Shown here piece after piece: positions 25,129-37,814 of a DNA stretch of 64,000 bases. The stretch's first letter is position 1. Each line of letters begins with the position of its first letter. The DNA comes from Lingula anatina. Its lineage: Eukaryota > Brachiopoda > Lingulata > Lingulida > Lingulidae. The stretch lies in the NCBI RefSeq assembly GCF_001039355.2, contig NW_019775676.1:72656-136655 (forward strand), read 5' to 3'. The notes beneath the pieces are model-generated. The model did no database searches. It saw only the letters and a program-made list of their open reading frames with translations, and was not told the DNA's origin. The translations under genes were made by a program, and so were the position numbers.

Positions 25129-25921
25129 TTCGGCCACGGATACAACAGACTAAGATCAAGACTTCAATTTCGAGGGAGAGAGAAAGAGAGAAGGGAGAGC
25201 GAAAATACTGAAAACTTTACAAAGTATCTTATACAGCTGTTTTTATGTTCTTGAATTTTAGCTGACTAATTTTACGTGTAATTTTTATTATATGTGCAAA
25301 TACATACATATATGTCGGCCATGAGAATAAGTTGGGCAGGAGCAGGCCATAACTACAGACAACAGAAAACAAATGGTTTTTACTACGGCTGCAGTAAAAG
25401 TTAAATAGATTAACAGTTATATCATTTTGAAATATATTGCCTTTACATAATCAAAAAGATGCCCCCTGGAGAACATCTATATTGTTGTTAAATAAAACGG
25501 GTTTGAACACTGATGTTTCAAATAAAGCCCACACAAAAAGTTGACGAAATTAAAAAACAATTTTAGTGTTGCCTTGTGTAATTATGTTTGTTTCTAGTCA
25601 GGTATCTACTGAACCTTGTCTATAGTCTAACAAATGGCTATGACAGCATCTATAGTTACTCTCATCTAGTGGGGGAGTTTTATTGTCTCCATGCATCAGT
25701 TTGATAGGATAGGATGATGAAAAGAAAATGCCTTTTTGCAGTAACCTTTTTTCGTTTTCGGACCGCACCACTGCCAGTTTAGTGAGGTACCTGTATTTCA
25801 AGCAACGATGGCATATTTTATGAAAAATATGTCCTCGTCAAACTATAGGAATGCTGGGGTTTCCAATTCCATACATTGTTCACCCAGACCTGCAGGGCGA
25901 AGTACTCATACTTCGCTTTAC

Positions 25922-25960
<39 letters not shown>

Positions 25961-28186
25961 ACGTGTGTAATCTATAACATGTTTAAGATCTCCGTTAATA
26001 AAATACTTTTGTTTTTGTTTGTTTTGAAAACAGTCTACATACCCACACACTCACTTATCCTTAACTTATTCTATTCCATTTATCATTTTCATCAAAAGAT
26101 AACATATTTGTTCATTTTTCTATTTGTTCGTAGATTCAAGAGTTTATTGGTATATGTCTAATGAATTGGCACGTTAATGTAAGCCACTGCATGTATATTT
26201 CATAAATAATCTACAATCATGACTTGATTTCCCTGACCACGTGTCTGCTATTCCTGTATCTAAGTGTCCCCTTACTATTTTTGAGAAGTATATGTCTTAG
26301 ACATCATGAAACATGTTCAAGGGGAATGTTTAATATCGTATTTGTGAAAATGATGAATGAAATCGAATTAAAGATTTCTTTCAATATGTAATTCCTTGCA
26401 AATGTGCAGCAAATTCACAACAATATGGCAACAAATTAGCAGCAATAAAACTGTTCATTCAAACTCATGCAAATTCGTTTCCGCAAACTAAGTTGTGTCT
26501 AGTAAGGTAGTGATGGAACCATCCTTATATTCCAACAAATAGATATGATACTGCTGCAAACCCTTCATTTTACTAGGGGATATCCAGTTGAGGTATATTT
26601 TAGATCTGTTCCACATGTGTAAGTGTGTGTAGGAGGGTGTGATGTTTACAGGTACGTGTGTCAGCAGACACAGTGGGTTTTCCTGTGTAAGCATGTGTAT
26701 GTGTGATTGCGTGAGTGCAAGTTTCCATATAAATGTCTTTTGTTACATGATTTATATAGACTAAATAGGGTTTATTTTAAAGAAATGTGTATCCCCACCG
26801 ACAGTAATTACGCCGAAGGGTGAAATTGTTCCATTGTTGTGATTGCTGTATTTTTATATGCAGAGTGCTGCATTATATCATATCATGTATCTTTGAATGT
26901 ATGATTATTAGATGATATAAAAGATAATATCTGTCTTAAAACACCACACCCGATTACACTCTTTGTTATTTTTAATGGAGTGTTTTTTTTTCCTTTATTA
27001 TATTAGCCTGTTGGTCATTTGGACGTTTCAATTTTAAAATTGACAAGGACTGCAGGGTGGCTTTTCATTATTGTTTTATTTCCCTTTGTTTACTCTACAC
27101 CATTCCCAAACCTACGGTTTGCTGTTAATTGAGAATACCTTCATGCTGTTACATAATTGCTATAAGCGACCTTCACTAATGTTTATAATGATATAAGTGA
27201 CATGCAGTAAAGTGTGTTCTTATGTGGTTGTCACAGGTATGACGGACGTGACAGAGATTCCCCCATGATAGAGAGTCTGGTTCCCAGTAATTTGTACAGG
27301 CAAGTCACGCCCTAGATTTTGACCCACTTCCGTCAGGTTAACTCTAAACTGTATAATTATATGGGCAGTGCATTCTCTGTTTTGAAGCCTCTCTGTTTCG
27401 TCACAACGGTGTGGCAGGAATGCTAGTTCGCTTGGAACCATAGTTCCACCCATTACTTTGTCCAGTTGATATTCGTCCCATATACTAACCCCATACTCCA
27501 ATTAACCTTAACCTGTAGTTTTAACGTTAAAACGTATGGGACCCCACACATCTATTCCCAAGGACTACCACTCCTGTCACAGTACCAAATTGATGCCTCC
27601 TCAATATGAATGTAAACATTTCATAGGGTTGCATGAAGCCATAACAAGTTGTAAACCAAGCTCTTGTGGAGTTTACGCAGATCTGAAAATACTTGTAAGA
27701 TAATTTCATTCGCTGTGTTACGTTACAAGAATAAAGTAATGATTTTTCTTCAATCAACGGCTAATATTGCCATTGTTGTTTACCTCCAATATGTTGATAT
27801 CTGTATAAAGTCTCCATAAACTAGAGCATCTTCATCTGGGAAATAACATATCCAGTATATTTTGAATGGAGGCAATTTTACTTGATTGACTCCACCGAAA
27901 TGTTTTTACTCTAGTGATCTTAAATTCAAATTGCAACTGTCCAAGTCTCATTGAAGGTTTAAGTTCACTCCTGGGATCCCGTTTAACAAAAAAGGCGTGA
28001 GATAATTAGAAGTACTTCATTTATATAACAAATCATGCAAAAATGCGGTTAATATTTAAGCCAATGTTTGTTTTAGAAGACAAGTATGAATATAACCTGG
28101 GTTGGCGTAGACATAGTTTAGGGTCATAAGGTGAAGACCAAATTCGGGCACTCAGTTTTGTATCAGTGCAATAATTAACATGCAGT
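25129..28186. other. 3' flank of the dipeptidase and 3' flank of gene 3
   Basis: Includes an (AT)n tract at about 25927-25957. From about 26400 rightward the sequence is the inverted match of 49351-51240 (3' side of gene 4) and is also related to 57120-59560. The conserved open frame at 27220-27501 (PSELAFLPHRCDETERLQ) recurs at 50155-50460, but it belongs to the duplicated flank and matches no family I know. No other gene seen. Confidence 0.55.
25491..25526 (+). terminator. Polyadenylation signals of the dipeptidase gene
   Basis: AATAAA at 25491-25496 and again at 25521-25526, 363 and 393 nt after the stop codon. Position fits a normal 3' UTR. Confidence 0.5.
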
Positions 28187-31100
28187 CTAGCAGGGCAAAT
28201 GCGTAGCAAGTTTGGCTTTTTGGCCATACACGGCACGTATCAGCTCGACTCCAAACGGTCCATAGATGTAGATGTCGTCGCTCTTGTATCCAAGCTCATG
28301 TAGGGCGGACAGGGTAGTGATTACGACTGCTGGACCGGTGGAGATGATGGTCTTGTTGGTCTTGCCGTTGGCGGGTGGCAGGAACGGTTTCAGGGTGCTG
28401 GCGTCGATAAGACCCTCGGAACCGGTCCAAGAATCGTCACACTCGCTAACGCAGAAGGTGAAATCAAAACGACTGTCGCGTTTCCCAAATGCTGTAAGCT
28501 CCTCAAGGCACAGCAGCTGCTCCGGCGTCTTGGCGTGGTAGAAGAACTTGACCTTGGTTGTGTCAGAGGGGTCATTGGCGATGCTGCGGATAAGTTGTAT
28601 GGCAGGCGTGGCTCCGACTCCGGTGGCTATCATGGTCAAAGTATCCAGTTTTCCCGCGGAATATTCAAAACCTCCACATGGACCTCGGCATTCCAGAGTG
28701 TCTCCTGAAATAAGGTAAGTGTATATTGTATTTTGTTAGTTGTTTCCACTGCATAAAAACATAACACACGTTTTCAAAATATAGCGTCTGACTTTCTCTG
28801 CCTGTCAATAGAAAAATTAAAAAAAGAACGAATATCATGGCATTTGTTTCAGTAAATCAACATCATTAATATTCAGGTTTATGGTGCAAATGAGCAGCGA
28901 TCCACATGCTTAAGAAAAGTAAATAGGGAGTATTGATGTTTAACCATATACATATCAGTTGATGAGTCACTTTCATTATAATTAAGACATCGTAATCCAA
29001 TATGTTAACTATTATGTTAGATGAACAATAATGTTACTTTCAGTTTTATGTCCTATAAGAAAAGATAAGTGCACCTACCGATTTTCATATTCTTAACAGC
29101 GAGGGAGAACGCGCCATGCGTCTCCAAGCGCAGCCCGAACTCAATCACACCAAACGCACTGGGAGCACTCATGGGCGACAGATAACGCTCGTGGAATTTC
29201 CCGCCAACATTGACACGTGCTTGAACATACTGACCGGGCAGACAACCTGAGTGGGCGTCTGGGTCAGGCAGAGCGAATTTTAGTCTCTGGACTTTGTCTG
29301 CTTCTTGGATAACCTCTGTTAGCTTTAGGGTGGTAAACGTATCGGCGTTTAAAGCAGCGAGGTGGACTTTACCCGCGGCGTCTTTGAAAGGGCCAAGAGG
29401 CAGGGCGGCAGATGTGGAGAAAGGGTCGTCGAAGTCAGTATCTTGGTTCGGCGCAGTGCCGCTGTCTTTGCCCAGCTCTTGCTCACACTCCTTCAGCATT
29501 TTGTGCGCAAGCTCCCTCTTTACTTCCGGTTTCAGCTTCTTTAACTCGTAGTTAAGAAGGCGCTTGTTTGCTCTCTGTAACCTATAGATTAAATTAAAAA
29601 ATGTATGAATGTTTATTTTAATGGAATCAAAAGCAGTAGCTTTTATTTGAAAGAAAGAGAGTTGCCAACTTTCCTCATAACTGTCTTGTTTCAATTCAAA
29701 CTGTGATTGGTGGCACAAACGAACCGAACACCAAAGATGTTGGGTCAACAAAATTAAGTTGCTAATGGTCTAAAACATTAGTCATTTCTTACTATTTATG
29801 ATACTAGTGACATATTTCTTTTAAATGGACCACATTAATCTTTCAATTTGAGACAAAACTACATGTAGTACATTGCGTACGCAAGATTTTGATTTTTATG
29901 TTAAAGCCAAGTTTTGGTTGCAGGTTCTTTATGTAACCAGCCCCTGGTGTTATGGGTTGGCAAATCAACTCAACCTACCAGTAATCCAGCTGCTCCATAC
30001 CCATGAGAGCCGTGGTTCCTACCCACTGCCGTGTGACCTCATTGCTCGGACCCATCACCCAGCCGGCCTTAGCGTCTCGGAGAAGACGCTCAATGCCTGC
30101 AATAAGTCAATGAAGAGTCGTGTCATTAATTTTATATGTGACCTAACATAGGTAGTTACAGTGTAGTTCAAAGGTTGGTAGTTTAATCGCATTGGGTATA
30201 ATTCAGCCAGTCTGTTGAATCAAACAGGAATGCCTACCATGTCCTTCTCAATCTGAAAAGACTTCATTCTTGTCATCCACGTTTAGGTGGATTTAAACGA
30301 TGGCCATCTTTCCAAAGGAGACATTTTGCTCAGGCAAAGCTCGTGTATGTTGTTAATTTCGAACTGAATCTCACCCAATTCTGTTTTGTATCCAGAACCA
30401 CCGCAGGCGTGAAGCATTACATCGGAAACATGTCCGACATTTTTGGCCGCTGCAAACTTTATCTGCCAGCCCCAGTGCAGGAAGTCTGTTCTGAATTATA
30501 GGCACCATGTTTTAGTATTATATCGTTTAGTTGGGAATAAAAATAGGCCTTAACAATTTCAGCTCTTTCCAGAATATATTCATTTTAAGCGATTGAGATG
30601 GAAAAAAAGTGTAAACATTTTCAACATTGAGATGATATTCTTATTATATTTACATAGATTCCATGTAGTAGGACAGGTTATTGCACACACACATAGTACT
30701 TGTCTAAGCCTCACTTTAACCTTCTCACCTTGGCATGACCTTGAGGTCACTGTGGATGGTCCAATCATTATTATTTGTTGCCAAATCCATTCCATGAGCC
30801 ACATTGAAAACAAAGGCTCGGCAAGCATTTGTGTCTATGATGCACTCTCCAAAGTAGTCCTAGAATAGAGTAAATCATAATTGTCGTTGAGAAATACACT
30901 TGGCAGGTCAGGAAGTACTGGTAGTGCCCCAACAATATACTTTAGTAGCACAATAAAATATCCCAAAGATGAGTTATAGAGTACAAAGCAGCCTCTAGAC
31001 TTTCAAATGACATCATTCAATCGACGTATCTTTATCAACGGATGTTTATCCCTTCAGTACATTGTATAACAATTATTATACCGTGTAGTTGGGAATAAAA

Positions 31101-34100
31101 GTAGACCAATTGCTACTCAACCCAATAAAAATGCGATTATAAACCTACGGTGATATATCTTTTAAAGATGAAGGTCCAAAGGAATGGAATCTATTACCGC
31201 TGGAAATCCGAGCAATTCAGTCTACCAAACATTTTAAAAAAGAACTCAAAACATACCTTTTTAGGAAATATTTTGATTAACTGTTAATTGGTTGTATAAA
31301 TCTTGTATTAATTGCATTTAATTGTATGGAATAATGGCTGTTTTACCTAGATTTTATTTATGATATTTTATGTAGTATTATTTATGATATTTTATGTTAA
31401 GTCTACTGAACATTTTAAATGGATTTTAGACTTTAAATAAATTTATTATTATTATTATTTATTATTAATATTTTGCCTTACATATAAACTGTTTACCAAT
31501 CTCACAAATCTCGCTCACGTTTCCTGTACCTTGTTAGGTGAAAAAGTAATTAATATTGCATTTTACTTATGTAGCTTTTGCGTGCTTATTCCAGTTGACT
31601 TAAATTTTAGCCCAACAGGACAAAGACAGCGTCGAAGACTGAAGACTTCATCTTTACTGACCAACACGGGTGATGATATTTTGCGTTGTCTAAAAATATG
31701 GAAAATCTACATCAAAATCGCAAGAGGACGATATTTAAGTTGCCCCATACATAGTCCTACGGAGGATCACTCGAATCTGAGTATTCAACTGTAAACGCAC
31801 GTGAATTCAGAAACACGTGCAGATTACGTCATCGTACCTGGATTGTGGGATAGTCGCAAACTCGGAGTCCGGTGTCAGCGTGGTCCTTCTCCGTGGCATG
31901 TTTACAAGCAACATCGATACAACCAAAGGCTATACCGTTCCAACAAGAGGCAGTCAGTACCAAGAACCACGGGTCGAAAATTTCATCGTTTATAGCTGCA
32001 CCTTCACCTGTACAATTAATGAAAGAGATGACTCAAAAATTGTATTCCACCCAGAACTTACACCAGAAAATGTTGAAAATGTCCCACTAGAGATCTTTAA
32101 ATGAAGCCACATAATGGGTGTACCTGTATTATATAGAAATTAAATAAGCAAATCCTCTCTTAATCAATACATCCCCTATCTAAGACCGTTCGAAAATAAT
32201 GATTATTATATTAAGTTCTTAATTTCTCATCTTTGCCATTAGGTGAGACACTTAAAATTTAGAAACTGATAACTTAAGAAACTTATAACTTAAATTTTTG
32301 TCAACGATTTCGGTTAACGTACATATATACCATGAAGATTAAGGGGGGGAAGCGTTGAATGCCCCTGTACAATTTATGTCAGCTCTATAAATGACTGACG
32401 CTCGATCATGTGTGAGTTAAAATGTCAAAAAGAAATTAAATTATAAGGGGCGGAATTTAGATTCATGAATGGGACGTTACATTTCGCCCTTATTTATTCT
32501 TAATACATCCGATTGAGAAGAATGGTGCATGTATTATGCAATTTCTCACAAAAATGAATGTCTGACGTACCGAGTTCTCCAACCTGCCTGTCTTGACTAA
32601 GCAAGCCCTCTGTTATAAGTGCGCCAGACTGGTTACCACGGAGACCTAGGGATTTCCAGTCGTCTGCATGGGCACGAACCTCGTCCTATAGTTTAAAGGT
32701 AACATTTTATGTAATGGGTAAAGGCTGTGGTTTGATGAGTTAGCACAATGAATAAATTATTCAACAGAGACTGTGCTTTTTTGCATATTTTACATGATAA
32801 CATGTGTATATCGATCGTATTAGCTGCCGTAAAACATTGTTTTAGTGCACGTGTGAATTATGCATTTTCAAAAAACCAAAACAAACAAAAAAAATTTGTG
32901 AAGACAAATAGACATAATCGTGTTCTTTCACCACCTATTAATATTGGTTTGTGATAAATCAAATGATATATTTTCAAATTCCGGACAAATATTACTGTCA
33001 AGTTTGGAATTTGAACTATACCAACCTGGAACAGTAGAAATATGGAGAGGTCGGAGTAGTCGCCGCCAAAGCCCGGGCTAGTGGTTTGGACGACGTAGAA
33101 GTCTGCAAATCCGGCGCTGGTTGTCCAGGAGGCGTACTTTAACATCTGGAACCTGCCATCCTTGGTATACCGGTTCTTAGAGGACAGTGGGTACCAAAAA
33201 TGTCCACCTAGGAGATATCATAAGTATATATGTCACGTATACCCGCACGAAAACGCAGTAGATACTCCAGCGCAGTAGATTACTGCAATCATACTGCAAA
33301 CCGCAGTAGACTACTGCAATCATACTGCAAACATGTCTCAAATCTGCTTCGGTATGGAAGCTAATTAGCATATTTGAAACATGCTTCTATTATGCCCCTA
33401 ATCTACTGCATTAATGCTCCTCTCTGTACAAACATGTGTACTTTTTGGAGTAGAATTGCAGTAGGCTACTGCAAATATGCTCCACACCACTACTGCGTTA
33501 ATGTTTCTTTGCTACTTCGATACTACTGCATTTTCGTGCGGGTTATAATGCCAATAAAGAAAGACTAAATCTTCAGTTGCTTTTTTGTCTATATCATTCA
33601 GATATTACTGATGTTCTGTACCACATCAATTGTATGGCAAATTATAGGTGTTATAAAAAGGCGGGGTAGATAATATAAAAAACCAAAAAATGAAAGTCGC
33701 ACAGCTATGACTCTTTTAACGAATGAAACATTAAACAAAACCTATTTTATCATGTGTGTAGTCCCCAAAAATAATTAATTAATTAATTAAATAAATAATT
33801 AATTAACTAAATACATTAATTAATTAACTAAATAAATACTTGAATTGGGAGATTAATAAATCGATATACCTCGCTCTGCGTTTTTACCTGTAGCGGGATC
33901 ACTAGCAGACACAGTCCCCACCAGCTTGTCTTTGTCCAGACGTCGGATGACACTTTTGATGAGTTCGTTGTTATGGTAACGGAGTAGGAGACTTCCCACT
34001 GCTTCAACGTGCATACCTAAAATGGCATATCGGCATCCAATGTAAAATGAAAGAGGCAGCTAAAATGTTGTTCTAGGGTTCCAACGAGTTAATAATTTTG

Positions 34101-34849
34101 ATAAGAGGTTGTTTTTAAAGTCATTTTTCCAATGTTTTATAAAGGTAAAAAAAATTCTGGAGAACAATACTAAAGTTGATAATGGATACTAATTCTGAAG
34201 AATATCCGCGCACGAAAATGCAGTAGTATCGAAGTAGCAAAGAAGCATTAACGCAGTAGTGGTGTGGATCATATTTGCAGTAGAAATGCAGTATAGCCTA
34301 CTGCAATTCTACTCCAAACAAGTACATAAATTTGTACAGAGAGGAGCATTAATGCAGTAGGTTAGCAGCATGATAGAAGCATGTTTCAAATATGCTAATT
34401 AGCTCCCACATCGAAGCAGATTTGAGGCATGTTTGCAGTATGATTGCAGTAGTCTACTGCGCTGGAGTATCTATGCGTTTTCGTGCGGGATATATCTTTT
34501 CTTCTTTCTTTTTTTTTTTTTTTTTTTGCATTTCATTGCCCCAGACAAAAAAAAAAAGAAATTGGCGATATTCCAATTTATTTTATCAACTAAAATGCGT
34601 TTCCGGCATATAGATGACGTAACTTACAGTAAACCATAGCAGTACTGGGACATCCATAACGTGCAATAGTCTCCACCACCATGGCGGCACACACGTGGTT
34701 CTCACCCAGCCCGCCGAGGTCCTTCGGTACAATCAATCCCAGCAGCCCCAGCTCCGCCATGGCGTTCAAGTTTTCTCTTGGGAATTCATATGTCTCGTCA
34801 TATCTTACCTGGTCGATTACAACGTGTAAATTCAGTGATGAGACTTGAG

Positions 34850-34901
<52 letters not shown>

Positions 34902-35805
34902 CAGTGCTCAGCAAGTAAAAGTAAGGGGTGTATCTCCTGGGCTTAGTGATGTACATGTAGTTATCTGTACTGTTAATATGATTCCATATGCACTGTGCAT
35001 ACAGACACGATATTGCTTTGAAACCATACGATCAAGATAAGGATAAGGATTACACCCTTATCGAATTGGTTCCTACCACAGACAGCGAAAATTCGCGTTA
35101 AAATTCACTCTATCATTAGAAAAACCGGACAAAATGAAAATAGAAAAGAAAAGATGAATAATAATAAGAGCATTCCCAGCAGGCAAACGACATTGATTCT
35201 ACGTTGATTCAACGTTGATCCACCAAAATTAACGTTGATTCAACGGTGAATCATTGTCGTTTGTCTGCTGGGTTAGTACATAACTAATTCATAAACCTGG
35301 ATTTGGACATCTAAGAGTCAGCTACAATGGATATATGGCATTAAAATAAAAAGACAATTGATACACCTGCATGGAATTTAAATAACACACAACTTCGCCT
35401 GCAACTTTGACATTACAGCGTGATGTAATGTCATTTGTATGCTCGACTCACTCGTGCTTTGTATGATGCTATATTAAAAACTCTTTTGAATGTAGTCTCG
35501 CGCTATTGAATGTAGTATGGGCTCTTTATAATTTTTTAAAAAAATTACAGTATCACTTTGTTGTTTTACATCACAAATGGTTTAGATTAAAGCCATTTAA
35601 ACAAATGAATTACAGACACAATTTAAATTCGTGTTGAAATGTAAAAGACACTTACGGCATTTGGTCGCATCGTCGTTCGGCACAGCTCCATCAGCTTGGC
35701 CTGCAGTTCCCTCTGTTTATCTGTCAGCACCCACTGATGGTCGTAGTTGAACCCAATCCCCCAGTAAGGTCGCTTACCCCAGGGTTTCTCTGCAAACATA
35801 TCCAT
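28187..35805 (-). CDS. Gene 3: ACAD-like / cytochrome b5 reductase-like fusion oxidoreductase (complete, 770 aa)
   Basis: Exons (minus): 35656-35805, 34628-34808, 33888-34016, 33026-33207, 32571-32685, 31838-32007, 30729-30859, 30375-30490, 29979-30096, 29079-29581, 28187-28704; 2313 nt including stop. The start MDMFAEKPWGKRPYWGIG has two more codons than gene 4 because the first ATG survives here. ACAD domain: LGLLGLIVPKDLGGLGENH, SDPATGGHFWYPLSS, ASWTTSAGFADFYV, GLRGNQSGALITEG. C-terminal module: linker LKKLKPEVKRELAHKM, FAD motif RYLSPMSAPS, IGDTLECRGPCGGFEY, nucleotide loop TGVGATPAIQL, IYIYGPFGVELI, ending THLPC. The MCAD catalytic-Glu position again reads MGPSNEV. Divergent from gene 4 and a member of its subfamily. 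A TATAAA lies about 62 nt upstream. Introns carry three MITEs and a LINE tail absent from gene 4. Electron flow between the two flavin modules is inferred. Confidence 0.92.
31167..31457 (+). mobile_element. 5'-truncated LINE (non-LTR retrotransposon) tail in gene 3 intron 6
   Basis: An open frame at 31167-31280 reads EWNLLPLEIRAI..FKKELKTYLF and stops at TAA. This resembles the conserved end of ORF2 in CR1/L2/Rex-type LINEs (WN.LP..IR....FK..LK.YLF). It is followed by an AT-rich 3' region with a duplicated TTTATGATATTTTATGT and an (ATT)n tail. The same intron in gene 4 is about 410 bp shorter. Confidence 0.65.
33242..33542. mobile_element. MITE copy 1 in gene 3 intron 3 (TIR CCCGCACGAAAACGCAGTAG)
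   Basis: A 301-bp element with 20-bp inverted ends (left CCCGCACGAAAACGCAGTAG, right CTACTGCATTTTCGTGCGGG). The interior is rich in GCAGTAG/CTACTGC words, including a 29-bp tandem duplication. Gene 4 intron 3 (363 bp against 680 bp) lacks it; the empty site is near 44970. Confidence 0.88.
34206..34489. mobile_element. MITE copy 2 in gene 3 intron 2, inverted relative to copy 1
   Basis: 284 bp with the same inverted ends and interior words as copy 1, in opposite orientation. Flanked by ATAT-type AT dinucleotides. Gene 4 intron 2 has an uninterrupted site at 44341-44350 (AGAT then GTTCTTCAGA). Confidence 0.88.
34853..34900. repeat. (AT)n microsatellite in gene 3 intron 1
   Basis: 48 bp of TA repeats, absent at the aligned point in gene 4. 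Confidence 0.95.
35175..35272. mobile_element. 98-bp foldback element in gene 3 intron 1
   Basis: Ends CCCAGCAGGCAAACGACA and its near inverse TGTCGTTTGTCTGCTGGG; most of the element folds on itself. Gene 4 (near 42630) and copy D (near 55160) hold the uninterrupted site TGTACTAATG, implying a 2-bp AA target duplication. Confidence 0.75.
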
Positions 35806-35849
35806 GGTGCTTAAGTAAGATCCGACGATCTTTATAAGTGACGAGTTGT

Positions 35850-36541
35850 GACGAAATAAGTGCTTCTTTATAGTGTATCTAGCTTATCACCTGATCTACC
35901 TTCTAGGAATCCAGTGTCAAGGCTGTGGGTCGTGTGACAGACGCTACGGTGGTGTTAAAGGTGTGATAAGTTTACCGTATGAGACAATCCCATTGGAGGG
36001 GTTGTAATCACATGTTCACAGAAAATTAAATTCATAAATCTCACAAATCATAGTAATTACAACTTTATTCATATATCTCTCCTGGTACAGTGCCGCCGGA
36101 ATCTCCCCTTACCAAATGGCCGTATGGTTTCCCATCCCTGCCCCATATGGTCGAACAATAGAGGCCGTATGATAATTACAGGGTAGGGGAATCCCCAAGC
36201 AATCCTTATCGGACACCCAAATTAGTCGGTTTAACGAACACGGTCTGCCCCTTCTTAATTGCCTCTCTTAAGGTTTCTATTATAGCTGATGTATAGAGAT
36301 TGCTATCGANAACTAAGTGCTTCTTTATAGTGTCCCTAGCTTATCACCTGATCTACCTTCTAGGAATCCAGAGTCAAGGCTGTGGGTCGTGTGACAGACG
36401 CTACGGTGGTGTTAAAGGTGTGATAAGTTTACCGTATGAGACAGTCCCACTGGAGGGGTTGTAATCACATGTTCACAGAAAATTAAATCCATAAATCTCA
36501 CAAATCATAGTAATTACAACTTTATTCATATCTCACTCCTG
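35850..36541. repeat. Duplicated promoter-side segment of gene 3 (35850-36089 and 36312-36541)
   Basis: Both carry TATAAA (minus; second copy 36324-36329), CACCTGATCTACC..TCTAGGAATCC and the same downstream tract to TTTATTCATAT. The second has no exon 1 next to it. A lone N at 36310 sits exactly at its left edge. Confidence 0.85.
35867..35872 (-). promoter_or_regulatory. TATA box of gene 3
   Basis: TATAAA on the minus strand, about 62 nt before the ATG, within a segment conserved with gene 4 and copy D (CACTATAAAGAAGCAC type). Confidence 0.65.
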
Positions 36542-37780
36542 GTACATGTAATACGAATCAAAATTCCTCAAAAAACCATTTATTGCCGGTATAATGAACT
36601 CGATTCATGCAGGGCAGAGGATAAAAAAGACACATTCACGAGTCACTGGAAAGGGGTGCTCCTCACATCAGGCAAAATAATATGAACGTCTCACGTGCCT
36701 TGGGAAATAAAAAGTGGATTTCACGGGTTACAAAAATACGTAAAGGGACCGACGTATGGCCCGCATAGTGTCACTTGAAGTGGGCTGGTTTTTCGCCTTT
36801 TGTTGGATTTTAACATAAGCATGTACATGGAAACGGCCGGAGGCTCTTGTCATCTTAAAAAGTCTTCCCAATATTTTATCGAACTAGCAGGGTCTATCTC
36901 AGAGGAGGTTCTCCGTAAGGCGCGGTCAATGTATTCAGCTAAATTGTCTGGCATGACATTTCGCAGAACAACAGGAACAACATCATGGACCACATGTTTT
37001 CCCGACTTTACCCAAGCACTTTAAGCTACAAGGGGGGCATGCCAGACATTTAAATTCCAGCCATTTAAACTGAATGCAAATTAGGGAGAATCCCCGAGGA
37101 GAAAGGTCGATCCAGCTAGTACGATATGATTGTAGGAACACTACCTAAAACGTATATTCAACGGATATTTGGGGGTAATACTTAAACCTCACTAACTCCA
37201 AGGCAGGACACTTTTCAAAACGCTAGGAAATTCAGTGAACATTGTTGATATGGAATATATATACATATGTTAACGACATTTGGCACTATGTAACCGGGGA
37301 TAATAACATTAAATGCAAGGTGACCCAAAGGAAAAAAACGGAACTCAAAAACTTAAATCCTACGAAGGTCCATCAAATGTCAAGAAATGTGTTGGAGTTT
37401 ACCTTCAGTATGTGTATGATCATTCCCCAAAGTTTCAGTTATCTCGGTCGATTTGCTAAAAACTTATCCATATTTTAAATTATGCTCCAAATGGCTTAAC
37501 GCTGCATTGCGGGCAAACCTGCAAACGTCGCCAAAAATTGTCAATTACTTGCTGTCTTCAGTTAACCAACTGTTTGAGTGGGTTCAGGTTTGGAGAATGC
37601 GGTGTCCACTCAATGTCATAATTATTGCTGCTCAATCTCTCCTGATATCGCTTTGTGGCAGTCACTGGGATGATGCAATGGGATAGATGGACAGTGGTTC
37701 CAGTTAAAAAGGTCGACAGGGTGCGTCTTACTGATATTAGGGTAAGACACTTTAACATACAGGGTGATACCCCCCCCCCC

Positions 37781-37814
<34 letters not shown>

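Larger units (their letters stand above)
26400..35935. repeat. Left arm of the large inverted duplication (gene 3 side)
   Basis: Reads in reverse complement against about 41950-51240: 3' flank, all 11 exons, introns and promoter align in order. Exons are nearly identical; introns differ by substitutions and transposon insertions, so the arms are not a recent identical palindrome. Confidence 0.9.

Noticed and set aside
27220-27501. Minus-strand frame conserved at 50155-50460 (PSELAFLPHRCDETERLQ)
   Set aside because: Conservation is explained by the duplicated 3' flanks, and copy E has lost the frame; no independent sign of coding.
28272-28541. Plus-strand frames opposite exon 11 (also at 48996-49220, 59692-59913)
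   Set aside because: Antisense shadows of the reductase exons; they recur only because the exon is duplicated.
36800-37030. Frame with HDVVPVVLRNVMPDN on the minus strand as a possible gene
   Set aside because: Degenerate in the second repeat unit and embedded in transposon remnants.
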